Assembly: GCA_964030475.1 (NCBI GenBank)
Contig: CAXIPT010000001.1
Span: 9,687,510 to 9,751,509 of the forward strand
From: Tethya wilhelma
Taxonomy: Eukaryota; Porifera; Demospongiae; Tethyida; Tethyidae
DNA: 64,000 nt
Direction of reading: 5' to 3'
Positions 32,409-44,800 of the stretch are shown here, in pieces (positions within the stretch are counted from its first letter, which is position 1; every line of letters starts with the position of its first letter). A program made the translations under genes and the position numbers. The notes below the pieces were generated by a model. It saw nothing but the letters and a program-made list of their open reading frames with translations, did not search any database and was not told where the DNA came from.

Positions 32409-34130
32409 TCCAATTCAATTAGGCGCCGCCTGAAAATATTTCGCTTCAGAAAAGGGGTCTTTAATTGGAACTGCAAAAATTGTGGTCACGGCTAAACAGC
32501 GCCTAAATTAGGATGGCGCCTATATTAGGACAAATACGGTATATTAGAACAAATACGGTACTCAAGGTGCTTGTAGGTGTTTTTTTCCCTGTAACCATTA
32601 ATACTTTTACTATTGTTAGTAATTGTTTGAGAATAAAATAGAAATCTAGTATTCAGCATGAGATGAACTTTCAAATGATATATAATTTATCCTTTTTTGG
32701 ATAAAAACAGATGATACAGAGTTGGTTTATACAATTCCATGGGAAACAATCATACTATCATACTCATAAACAGTGCATATACTGGGTACGACCCAAAGTT
32801 TAACAAAATAGATATTGTTAGATTACACTCATCGCACTGTATACAATTTGTGCAAGTCCCAATTCTATATGACCTTCCTACACTCTAATATACTCAAGGT
32901 GCTCTTAGGTGTTTTTTCCTTACGGACTACATACTTTTGACCATTGCCTGTAATGAGTTTGTTGTTTATAAATGGAAGATTTACCATTGTATTCAGCATG
33001 AAATGATCTTTCAAATGACGTATGATTGATCCGATCCTATTTTGGAAAAAAAACAGATTACACAAAGTTGGTTTTATTCAGCACCCCTATACACTTTTGT
33101 GGAAAATAATCATACTAGTAAACAGTGCATAACAAAAGTATTGTTAGAATGCTATCATTGTACTTGCAATGGTGCATATTTTAATACGATATGACCTTCC
33201 TACTCTCTAACATACTCCAGCTGCTTTTAAGTGTTTTTTTCTATACCAACAACATACTTTGGACCATTGCCTGATAATGGTTTTATTGTTTAAAATTGGA
33301 AGCTTCGCAATTGTATTCAGCATGAAATGAGCTTTCAAATTATGTATATTTTATCTTGTTTAAGATAAAAACAGATGACACAGACTTGGGGGAAAATTCA
33401 TATTCCTAAACAGTGCATATACTAGGTAGGACCTAATCAGGCCAAAGTTTAGCAAATCGTAACATAATGGATACTGTTAGAATGCTCTCATCGCACTAAA
33501 TACAATGGTGCAAGTCCCAACTCTTTATGACCTTCCTACACTCTAATATACTCAAGGATGTTTTTTCCTGTAACTCATACATACTTTTTACTATGATCAG
33601 AAAAGGATTAATTTTTTGAGAATAAAATTGGTACCATTGTATTTAGCATGAAATGAACTTTCAAGTGATATATAATTTATTCTATTTTGGATAAAAACAG
33701 ATGATACAGAATTGGTTTTATTCGGAAACCCTATACAACTCTATGGGAAAAATTCATACTTGTAAACAGTGCATATACTGAATAGGACCTAATCAATTTA
33801 GCAAATCGTAACAATATGGATATTGTTAGAATGCTCTAATTGCACTAAATACAATAGTGCAAGTCCCAATTCCTTATGACCTTCCTACACTCTAATATAC
33901 TCAAGGTGCTTTTAGGTGTTTTTTTTCCTGTAACGACTACATACTTTTTTACCATTGTCAGAAAAAGGTTTATTTTTTGAGAATAAAAATTGTACCATTG
34001 TATTCAGCATGAAATGAACTTTCAAGTGATCTATAATTTTTTTTATTTTGGATAAAACAGATGATACAAAGATGGTTATTCAGAAACCATGTACAATTTA
34101 ATGGTAAAAATTCATACTCGTAAACAGTGC

Positions 34131-34512
34131 AGAAGTACCTTTCCGGTCAGAGGATCGAGTGGACCTTTAACTTACAAGGTGCCCCATGGTGGGGAGAATT
34201 CTTTGAACGCCTCATTAAGTCAGCCAAGAGATGTCTGAAGAAGGTGGTTGGGCGGTCAACGCTGACCTACCAAGAGCTTGTCACTCTTATAGTGGAGGTA
34301 GAAGCTGTTTTGAATTCATGGCCATTAAGTTATGTCTCCACAGATGACTTGGAAGAGCCGTTGACACCCTCGCACCTAATTTGTGGCTATCGAGTCCTCT
34401 CGTTACCTGACCCTACTCTTGATGGCTTTGAGAATAATCCTGGCTACCACCTGAGTCAGTCCGAAGTATCTTGCAGAGCCCAGCATTTCAAGATAGTTCT
34501 CTCAAAGTTTTA
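34131..34512 (+). pseudogene. BEL/Pao integrase C-terminal fragment
   Basis: Open frame with IEWTFNLQGAPWWGEFFERL, IKSAKRCLKKVVGRSTLTY, EVEAVLNSWPLSYVS and LTPSHLICGYRVLSLPD. This is the end of the integrase core (PWWGGxxERLI with the catalytic Glu) and the following DUF5641-type segment of BEL/Pao polyproteins. It starts and ends abruptly in satellite DNA, with no LTR. It lies in an inverted segment (see findings). Described only as an old fragment. Confidence 0.85.
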
Positions 34513-34522
34513 GAGACGCTGT

Positions 34523-34697
34523 AGTTGTTACAGGGAAAAAAACACCTAAAAGCACCTTGAGAAAATTAGAGTGTAGGAAGGTCATAAGAAATTGGAACTT
34601 GCACCATTGAATTTAGTGCTATAAGAGTATTCTAACAATATCCATTTTGTTACGATATGCTAAACTTTGGCCTGATTAGGTCCTACCCAGTATATGC
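34523..34697 (-). repeat. inverted half-monomer of the 355-bp satellite
   Basis: GTTACAGGGAAAAAAACACC through GTCCTACCCAGTATA is the reverse complement of the part of the monomer that is missing at this point of the forward array; forward satellite resumes at about 34698 with ATACTTTTTACTATAATCAG. Confidence 0.92.
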
Positions 34698-37600
34698 ATA
34701 TACTTTTTACTATAATCAGAAAAGGTTTTATTTTTTGAGAATATAAATGGTACCAGCATGAAATGAACTTTAAGGTGATATATAATTTATCCTATATTCG
34801 ATAAAAACAGATGATACAGAGTTGGTTTTATTCAGAAACCCTATACAATTCCATGAAAAAAATTCATACTCGTAAACAGTGCACATACTGGTTAGGACCT
34901 AATCAGGCCAAAGTTTAACAAATCATAACAAAATGGATATTGTTAGAATGCTCTCATCGCGCTAAATACAATGTTGCAAGTCCTAATTCTTTATCACCTT
35001 CCTACACTCTAATATACGCGAGGTGTTTTGAGGTGTTTTTTTCTACACACTTTTTACTATGATCAGAAAACGAAGTATTCTTTGAGAATAAAAATGGTAC
35101 CATTGTATTCATCATGAAATGATCTTTCAAGTGATATATGATAAAAACAGATGATAAAGAGTTGGCTTTATTCAGGAACCCTATACAATTCAATGAAAAA
35201 AATTCATACACGTAAACAGTGCATATACTGGGTAAGACATAATCAGGTTTAGCAAATCGTAACAAAATGGATATTGTTAGAATGCTCTCATCGCACTTAA
35301 TACAATGGTGCAAGTCTCAATTCTTTATGACCAACCTAAACTCTAATATACGCGAGGTGCTTTTAGGTGTTTCTTTCCTGTAACGACTACATACTTTTTA
35401 CTCTGATCAGAAAAGGGTTTATTCTTTGAGAATAAAAATTGTACCATTGCATTCAGCATGAAATGAACTTTCAAGTGATATATAATTCATTCTATTTTGG
35501 ATAAAACAGATGATACAGAGTTGCTTTTGTTCAGAAACCCTATACAATTTCATGTGCATATTCGTAAGCAGTGCATATACTAGGTAGGACCTAATCAGGC
35601 CAAAGTTTAGCATATCGTAACAAAATGGATATTGTTAGAATACTCTCATCGCACCAAATACAATGATGCAAGTCCCAATTCTTTATGACCTTTCCCAACT
35701 CTAATATACTCGAGGTGCTCTTAGGTGTTTTTTCCCTGTAACGACTACAAACTTTTTACTATGATCAGAAAAGTGTTTATTCTTTGAGAATAAAAATTGT
35801 ACCAAATGAACTTTTAAGTGATATATAATTTATCCTATTTTGGATAATAACAGATGATACAGAGTTGGTTTTATTCAGAAACCCCATACGATTTTATGTG
35901 AAAAATTCATACTTGTAAACAGTGCATATACTGGGTAGGACCAAAGTTTAGCAAATCGTAACAAAATGGATATTGTTAGAATGCTCTCATCGCACTAAAT
36001 ACAATGGTGCAAGTCCCAACTCTTTATGACCTTCTAATATACTCAAGGTGCTTTTAGACGTTTTTTCCTGTAACTCATACATACTTTTTACTATGATCAG
36101 AAATGGATTAATTTTTAGAGAATAAAAATGGTACCATTGTATTCATCATGAAATAAACTTTCAAGTGATATATAATTTATCCTATTTTGGATAAAAAGAG
36201 ATGATAAAGAGTTGGCTTTATTCAGATACCCTATACATTTCCATGAAAAAAATTCATACACGTAAACAGTGCATATACTGGGTAGGACCTAATCAGGCCA
36301 AAGTTTAGCATATCGTAACAAAATGGATATTGTTAGAATACTCTCATCGCACTAAATACAATGAATGATGCAAGTCCCAATTCCTTATGACCTTCCTACA
36401 CCCTAATATACTCAAGGTGCTTTTAGGTGTTTTTTCCCTGTAACGACTATATACTTTTTACTATGATCAGAAAAGGGTTTATTCTTTGAGAATAAAAATT
36501 GTACCATTGCATTCAGCATGAAATGAACTTTCAAATGATATATAATTTATCCTATTTTGGATAAAAAAGATGATACAGAGTTGGTTTTATTCAGAAACCC
36601 TATACAATTCCATGAAAAAAATTCATACATGTAAACAGTGAATATACTAGGTAGGACCTAATCAGGCCAAAGTTTAACAAATCATAACAAAATGGATATT
36701 GTTAGAATGCTCTCATCGCACTAAATACAATGTTGCAAGTCCCAATTCTTTATGACCTTCCTACACTCTAATATACGCGAGGTGCTTTGAGGTGTTTTTT
36801 TCCTGAAACGACTACACACTTTTTACTATGATAAGAAAACGAATTATTCTTTGAGAATAAAAATGGTACCATTGTATTCATCATGAAGTGAACTTTCAAG
36901 TGATATATAATTTATCCTATTTTGGATAAAAACAGATGATAAAGAGTTGACTTTATTCAGGAACCCTATACAATTCGATGAAAAAAATTCATACACGTAA
37001 ACAGTGCATATACTAGGTAGGACATAATCAGGTTTAGCAAATCGTAACAAAATGGATATTGTTAGAATGATCTTATGACACTAAATACAATGATGCAAGT
37101 CCCAATTCCTTATGATCTTCCTACACTCTAATATACTAGAGGTGCTCTTAGGTGTTTGTTCCCTGTAACGACTACATACTTTTACTATGATCAGAAAAGT
37201 GTTTATTCTTTGAGAATAAAAATTGTACCAAATGAACTTTTTAAGTGATATATAATTTATCCTATTTTGGATAATAACAGATGATACAGAGTTGGTTTTA
37301 TTCAGAAACCCTATACGATTTTATGTGAAAAATTCATACTCGTAAACAGTGCATATACTGGGTAGGACCAAAGTTTAGCAAATCGTAACAAAATGGATAT
37401 TGTTGGAATGTTCTCATCGCACTAAATACAATGGCGCAAGTCCCAACTCTTTATGACCTTCCTACACTCTAATATACTCAAGGTGCTTTTAGACGTTTTT
37501 TCCTGTAACTCATACATACTTTTTACTATGATCAGAAAAGGATTAATTTTTTAGAGAATAAAAATTGTACCATTGCATTCAGTATGAAATGAACTTTTAA

Positions 37601-39231
37601 ATGATATATAATTTATCCTATTTTGGATAAAAACAGATGATAAAGAGTTGGTTTTATTCAGAAAGCCTATACAATTCCATGAAAAAAATTCATACACGTA
37701 AACAGTGCATATACTGGGTAGGACCTAATCAGGCCAAAGTTTAACAAAATGGATATTGTTAGAATGCTCTCATCGCACTTAATTCAATGGTGCAAGTCCC
37801 AATTCTTTATGACCTTCCTAAACTCTAATATACGCGAGGTGCCTTTAGGGTGTTTTTTCCCTGTAGTGACTAAATACTTTTTACTCTGATCAGAAAAGGG
37901 TTTATTTTTTGAGAATAAAAATTGTACCATTGCATTCAGCATGAAATGAACTTTCAAATGATATATAATTTATCCTATTTTGGATAAAAACAGATGATAC
38001 AGAGTTGGTTTTATTCAGAAACCCTTATATAATTCCATGAAAAAAATTCATACACGTAAACAGTGCATGTACAAGGTAGGACCTAATCAGGCCAAAGTTT
38101 AGCAAATTGTAACAAAATGGATATTGTTGGAATGTTCTCATCGCACTAAATACAATGGTGCAAGTCCCAACTCTTTATGACCTTCCTACACTCAAGGTGC
38201 TTTTAGACGTTTTTTCCTGTAACTCATACATACTTTTTACTATGATCAGAAAAGGATTAATTTTTAGAGAATAAAAATTGTACCATTGCATTCAGCATGA
38301 AATAAACTTTCAAGTGATATATAATTTATCCTATTTTGGATAAAAACAGATGATAAAGAGTTGGCTTTATTCAGAAACCCTATACAATTCCATGAAAAAA
38401 ATTCATACACGTAAACTGTGCATATACTGGGTAGGACCTAATCAGGCCAAAGTTTAACAAAATGGATATTGTTAGAATGCTCTCATCGCACTTAGTACAA
38501 TGGTGCAAGTCTCAATTCTTTATGACCTACCTAAACTCTAATATACGCGAGGTGCTTTTAGGTGTTTCTTTCCTGTAACGACTACATACTTTTTACTCTG
38601 ATCAGAAAAGGGATTATTCTTTGAAAATAAAAATTGTACCATTGCATTGAGCATGAAATGAACTTTCAAGTGATATATAATTCATTCTATTTTGGATAAA
38701 ACAGATGATACAGAGTTGTTTTTGTTCAGAAACCCTATACAATTTTATGTGCATATTCGTAAACAGTGCATATACTAGGTAGGACCTAATCAGGCCAAAG
38801 TTTAGCATATCGTAACAAAATGGATATTGTTAGAATACTCTCATCGCACCAAATACAATGATGCAAGTCCCAATTCTTTATGACCTTTCCCAACTCTAAT
38901 ATACTCGAGGTGCTCTTAGGTGTTTTTTCCCTGTAACGACTACATACTTTTTACTATTGTCAGAAAAGGTTTTATTTTTTGAGAATAAAAATTGTACTAT
39001 TGTATTTAGCATGAAATTAACTTTCAAGTGATATATAATTTATCCTATTTTTGATAAAAACAGATGATACACACAGTGAGAATTATAATTTTTCAGAAGT
39101 GGTCTGACAAATTGTCACGCTAGCTTTAAAAATGGACTGACATGCAACTCACTTGAATGGACATCAACATGGATGTTATTAATTATTAGAAAGTGATATT
39201 TGACAAATAATATTATTACAGTGTTTTTTTA

Positions 39232-41597
39232 AGTCTGTACATGTTTTAAATTATTGTAAAAACCAATCGTCCCAATCATTAAGTGCAAAAGATGTGCCAG
39301 AGTCACTTTCAAACGTTGAATCAGAGAAGGAAGATTCTCGTAGCTTGTATGGTTTCTGAGCTGGTCCCTGGTTGACCCTTCTTGTGGTACAGCAATCATC
39401 CCACCATAACTTAACAGCATTCTGTGCATTAAAGTTACGCAAAGGAGGTCCCTCAATCTGAATTTCCAAGAGATCGTTGAGAGTCTCTGTAGTAAGGTTT
39501 GTTCTGCCATCAGTTTTTATTATTTTCAGAGTGGAAAAAACCCTCTCAACTTTGCCACTAGAAAAAGGTAAACTGAATAACAACTCTACGACTGTGAGAA
39601 TATTAGATAGAGTTTAAACCATACAGTCTGGTAGGATTCACTTGAAATGCTTAAGTATCTTCTTGCATAAGTAATAGATGCAAGATTTGCTCTCACTGAC
39701 TCGAGTGGTACTCTAAAATGTGAAATGATGTACTCCACAGCATGTGAAATCTCAGAATAGGCATCATCTTCCTGTTCTCAATTCAGCACCCAGCTTTGAG
39801 TATCAAGGAACACAATGATAGTACGCAGCATCTCAACATTAGACCACTCTAGTCTGGATCTTAATTCTTGATCAAGTTTCCTGAGATCAGCTACAGCACT
39901 CCTTCCACACTGCTGCAAGATTGCAGGGCTGTATCCTTGCAAAACTGTTCCTTGATACACTTGATCATATCGTCTTGCTTCTTTATTCTAGAAGTAACTA
40001 GAACAGTTGTAGCCCACTCTTCAGGATCTTGCTCTGACAATGTCCGCAGTGCTTCAGGAGACTCTTGATACCGCTAACAATATCAAGGTTATCATCTTGG
40101 AGAGTCAGACTTAGAATAGAAGGGTGCTTCAGGATATCAATGTACATTGCAGCACCAATCAGCATTCGAGGCTGCCGCCATCTTTGAACATACCCTTTCA
40201 GTTTCGCTTTGTCATCGCTAGGGACAGTTGGATCTTCGATCAAAGCCAAAAGATAAGCCCCATATCGATCTATCATGCGTTGTAATGCTTTCCGTTTGTG
40301 ACTTATCCACCGGCTACCTTGAGACCTAATAGGAACGTTCCCTCCCTTGGAAAATTCAAAAACCTCTGTAAGATCTTCTATCAGATCATGCAGTTCACGG
40401 CACTTTTTTGGTGATTTGGAATGGAGATAGTATAGCCGGAGCAACATTTCTCCTAGAGCTGGCTTGATAGAACATCTTTGCAGGCTAATTCTAGCCGATG
40501 TGCGAAACACCAGGCCCAATAAAGCCATGGTAGCTCTCGTTGTAACTTGCCTTTCATCCCATTGTGCTCAGCTATATTAACAGAAGCTCTGTCAGTACCA
40601 CCACCTACCAAAATTGGCTTTGTTTCTACTTTGAGCACACTTTCTCTATCGTACCACCACCTACCAAAATTGGCTTTGCGAGCACACTTTCTCTATCAAG
40701 GAGATTTTCTATTCCTAGCTTCTCTAATGCTCTACCTAAGCATGTGATAAGACCATCAGCATCAGCTCTAGTATCTGGTACAACAAAAGTGAAGTACCTC
40801 ACACAAGATCGTACTGTCTCAGTAGATTCGTCCTTGACACAATACATAATAACAACTAGCTCATCCTCAATGTTACCAGAATCTGTAGATCCACCCATGA
40901 GAAAGCCATAAAATTTAGCATTCGAAAGAGAAGTAATAAAATCTCTGCGCTGAGATCAGCAATATAGTGACTAAAATTCTTAGCCGAATCTTTTGTCTTG
41001 TATGCATTTCTTAGGTTTACACCATGTCTTGTCTCGAGATCATAGATTGCAGAATACTTTTTAAATGCCATATTTTCCTTTACTAACATAATATTATAGC
41101 AAATATCAAACTTTTGTTCCATTCGCTTTTTGGTGGTGTCATCCATGTTCGACAAGGTACATGCAATAGGTGAGTATGTAGTGATTGGTAATGGCTTACA
41201 TGTACTTGCTGATTTTCTAAAATGAATCATTGCTGCCTTATGTTGGTCACTTTTAGCATGATCAACCACACTAATTGATCTATGATTTTGAGAGCCTTTG
41301 ATCCAACTATCAGAGAAGTTTTTCATGCTTGAATTTTGTCTTCATACTTACAAGCTAAGCACCATAGTGAATTCACCACTTTTTTTATCCTTTTCATCTG
41401 TTTCATACCTTAACCAAGACATTGTTTGGTGCTCTTTTTCCATAGAACTTTGCCATTTTTCAAAAGTGGTTACAGATACTTGTCTTTTTACTAGGTGGTT
41501 CAATGATTTAAAACAAACGCTCACTAAATATACATCTATAACACAATTTTAGGTTGCTTACCTTCAGTTTCAGCGCTTGAGAAGCCTTCAGCCATAA
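39232..41597 (-). pseudogene. hAT-like transposase with N-terminal zinc finger (ZNF862-like group)
   Basis: The first codons MAEGFSSAETE at 41597 are followed by a GTAAGC donor. The next exon (about 41490-41330) has VSVTTFEKWQSSMEKEHQTM and WCLACKYEDKIQA, then NFSDSWIKGSQNHRS and VVDHAKSDQHKAAM (to 41205): a C-x2-C...H-x5-H finger of the type seen in ZNF862-like hAT proteins. Core pieces: MLVKENMAFKKYSAIYDLE, KPILVGGGTDRASVNIAEHN (catalytic Asp region), WCFAHRLELACKD, RWISHKRKALQRM. The C-terminal dimerisation part (39583-39251) has FSSGKVERVFSTLKIIKT and VKLWWDD. Frame breaks and a local tandem duplication (40610-40700) disable it. Confidence 0.8.
40599..40700. repeat. local tandem duplication inside hAT-like gene
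   Basis: TACCACCACCTACCAAAATT..CACTTTCTCTATC occurs twice in a row (near 40599 and 40651), the second copy about 10 bp shorter. It duplicates the coding segment for KPILVGGGT and breaks the frame. Confidence 0.9.
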
Positions 41598-41882
41598 TGT
41601 CGAGTTACAAACCATCTGGCTAAAATTGCCATGTGGTAGTGGGCAGGGCCACGTGATACTAGGTGGGGCTATCAGTCCAGCTAGATTCTCAACTTCCACG
41701 GAACAATGTAGCGCGTTTGTAAGCGCTTATAAGTTTCTAGAGCCTATAGTGCAAGCGTTCTGCATGCTAAGCAAGCGTTCTGTATTGAGTGGACAGCATG
41801 TGAGACCAGGTAAAAATTTGGTCAGTAGTTTGACCTTTTGACCCTGTAAATGTCCGTTGACCGAACGTTATAATTCTCACTG

Positions 41883-44800
41883 TACACAGTTGGTTTTATT
41901 TAGAAACCCTATACAATTCCATGGGAAAAATTCATACTCGTAAACTGTGCATATACCAGGTAGGACCTAATCAGGCAAAAGTTTAGCAAATCGTAACAAA
42001 ATGGATATTGTTAGAATGCTCTCATTGCAATAAATACAATTGTGCAAGTCCCAATTTCTTATGACCTTCCTACACTCTAATATACTTTAGGTGCTGTTAG
42101 GGTTTTTTTCCCTGTTGCGACTACATACTTTTTACTATTGTCAGAAAAGTGTTTATTATTTGAGAATAAATATGGTACCATTGAATTCAGCATTAATTGA
42201 ACTTTCAAGTGATATATGATTTATCCTATTTTGGATAAAAACAGATGATAAAGAGTTGTTTTTATTCAGTAACTCTATACAATTCCATGGGAAAAATTTA
42301 TACTCGTAAACCGTGCATATACTGGGTAGGACATAATCAGGTTTAGCAAATCGTAACAAAATGGATATTGTTAGAATGCTCTTATGACACTAAATACAAT
42401 GGTGCAAGTCCTAATTCCTTATGACCTTCCTACACTCTAATATACTTAAGGAGCGTTCAGGTGTTTTTTCCCTGTTGCGACTACATACTTTTTACTATTG
42501 TCAGAAAAGTGTTTATTATTTGAGAATTAAAATGGTACCATTGTATTCAGCTTGACATGAACTTTCAAATGATATATAATTTATCCTATTTTGATAAAAA
42601 CAAATGATACAGAGTTGGTTAAATTCAGAAACCCTCTACAATTCCATCGGAAAAATTCATACTCGAAAACAGTGCATATACTAGATAGAACATAATCAGG
42701 CCAAAGTTTAGCAAGTCGTAACAAAATTGATATTGTTAGAATACTCTTATAGCACTAAATTCAATGGTGCAAGTTCCAATTTCTTATGACCTTCCTACAC
42801 ACTAATTTTCTCAAGGTGCTTTTAGGTGTTTTTTCCCTGTAACGACTATATACTTTTTACTATAATCAGAAAAGGTTTTATTTTTTGAGAATATAAATGA
42901 AACCACTGTATACAGCATGAAATGAACTTTAAGGCGATATATAATTTATCCTATATTCGATAAAAACAGATGATACAGAGTTGGTTTTATTCAGAAACCC
43001 TCTACAATTCCATGGGAAAAAGTCATACTCGTAAACAGTGCACATACTGGTTAGGACCTAATCAGGCCAAAGTTTAGCAAATCGTAACAAAATGAATATT
43101 GTAAGAATGCTCTCATCGCACTAAATACAATGGTGCAAGTCCCAATTTCTTATGACCTTCCAACACTCTAATATATCAAGGTGCTTTTAGGTGTTTTTTC
43201 CATGTACCGCCTACATACTTTTTACTATGATTAGAAAAGGGTATTTTTTCGAAAATAAAAATGGTACCATTGTATACAGCATGAAATGAACTTTAAAGTG
43301 ATATATAATTTTTTCTATTCTGAATAAAAACAGATGATACAGAGTTGGTTTTATTCAGAAACCCTATACAATTCCATGAGAAAAATTCATACTAGTAAAC
43401 AGTGCATATACTGGGTAGGACCTAATCAGGCCAAAGTTTAGCAAATCGTAACAAAATGGATATTGTTAGAATGCTGTCATCGCACTAAATACAATGGTGC
43501 AAGTCCGAATTCTTTATAACTTTCCTACACTCTAATATACTTGAGGTGCTTACAGGTGTTTTTCCAACTACATACTTTTTAGTATGATCAGAAAAGGGTT
43601 TATTTTTTGAGAATATAAATGGTACCATTGTATACAGCCCGAAATGAACTTTAAGGTGATATATAATTTATCCTATTTTGGATAATAACAGATGATACAG
43701 AGTTGGTTTCAGAAACCCTCTACAATTCCAAGGGGAAAATTTATACTTGTACATATACTGGGTAGGACATAATCAGGCCAAAGTTTAGCAAATATTAACA
43801 AAATGGATATTGTTAGAATGCTCTCATCGCACTAAATACAATAGTGCAAGTCCCAATTCCTTATGACCTTCCTACACTCTAATATACTTGAGGTGCTTTT
43901 AGATGTGTTTTCCCTGTAACGACTATAATATACTTTTTACTATGATTAGAAAAGGGTATATTTTTGAGAATAAAAATGGTACCATTGTATACAACATGAA
44001 ATGAACTTTGAAGTGACATATAATTTATCCTATTTTGAATAAAAACAGATGATACAGAGTTGGAAACCCTATATATACAATTCTATGAGAAAAATTCATA
44101 CTAGTGAACAGTGCATATACTGGGTAGGACTTAATCAGGCCAAAGTTTAGCAAATCGTAACAAAATGGATATTGTTAGAATGCTCTCATCGCACTGAATA
44201 CAATGGTGTAAGTCCCAATTCCTTATGACCTTCCTACACTCTAATATACTTAAGGTGCTTACAGGTGTTTTTCCTTGAAACGACTACATACTTTTCACTA
44301 TGATCAGAGAACGATTTATTCTTGAGAATAAAAATTGTACCATTGTATTCAGCATGAAATGAACTTTCAAGTGATATAAATTTACCCTATTTTGAACAAA
44401 AACAGATGATACAGAGTTGGTTTTATTCAAAAACCCTATACAATTCCATGAGAAAAATTCATACTAGTAAACAGTGCATATACTAGGTAGGACCTAGTCA
44501 GGACAAGGTTTAGCAAATCATAACAAAATGGATATTGTTAGAATGCTGTCATCGCACTAAATACAAAGTCCCAATTCCTTATGACTTTCCTACACTCTAT
44601 GATCAGAAAATGATTTATTCTTTGAGAATAAAAGTTGTAACATTGAATTCAGCATAAAATGAACTTTCAAGTGATATATAATTAATTTTAAGCTTTTTTT
44701 TTGGATAAAAACAGATGATACAGAGTTTGTTTTATTCATACAATTCCATGGGAATAATTCATACTCGTAAACAGTGCATATACTGGGTAGGACATAATCA

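Larger units (their letters stand above)
29980..32558. mobile_element. two-gene pogo-type transposon inserted in satellite DNA
   Basis: Ends CCGTATTCATTCTAATA (29980-29996) and, inverted, CCGTATTTGTTCTAATA (32542-32558) match at 15 of 17 positions. TA flanks both sides and the interrupted satellite monomer shows the insertion site, so a TA target duplication is directly visible. The 2579-bp element carries a HIRAN-like ORF reading right (30320) and a pogo-like transposase relic reading left (32393-30890). A further CCGTATTTG..CTAATA unit lies just inside the right end. Confidence 0.9.
32559..39073 (+). repeat. 355-bp satellite, main block 1 (about 17 units)
   Basis: Near-continuous head-to-tail array. 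Units carry shared variants that reveal block duplication: the 35313 unit and the 38509 unit share GTTTCTTTCCTG, ATTCATTCTATTTTG and CATATTCGTAA (offset about 3196 bp, nine periods). A deletion after AAAAATTGTACC is shared at about 35793 and 37217 (offset 1424, four periods). Interrupted only by the inverted BEL/Pao segment at 34131-34697. No ORF in it is credible. Confidence 0.95.
39074..41882 (-). mobile_element. hAT-like transposon inserted in satellite DNA
   Basis: Perfect 15-bp inverted ends, CAGTGAGAATTATAA at 39074-39088 and its complement at 41868-41882, flanked by TACACA on both sides (39068-39073 and 41883-41888). Satellite sequence joins across the insertion. 2809 bp with one transposase gene on the minus strand. 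A 6-bp duplication is shorter than the usual 8 bp of hAT elements; drift could also explain it. Confidence 0.9.

Noticed and set aside
35002..42359. Repeated minus-strand ORFs of 60-100 codons in the satellite (for example starting MLNFGLIRSYLV or MLRFAKPDYVLPS)
   Set aside because: They recur with the monomer period, differ by indels and carry no domain; they are by-products of the satellite sequence.
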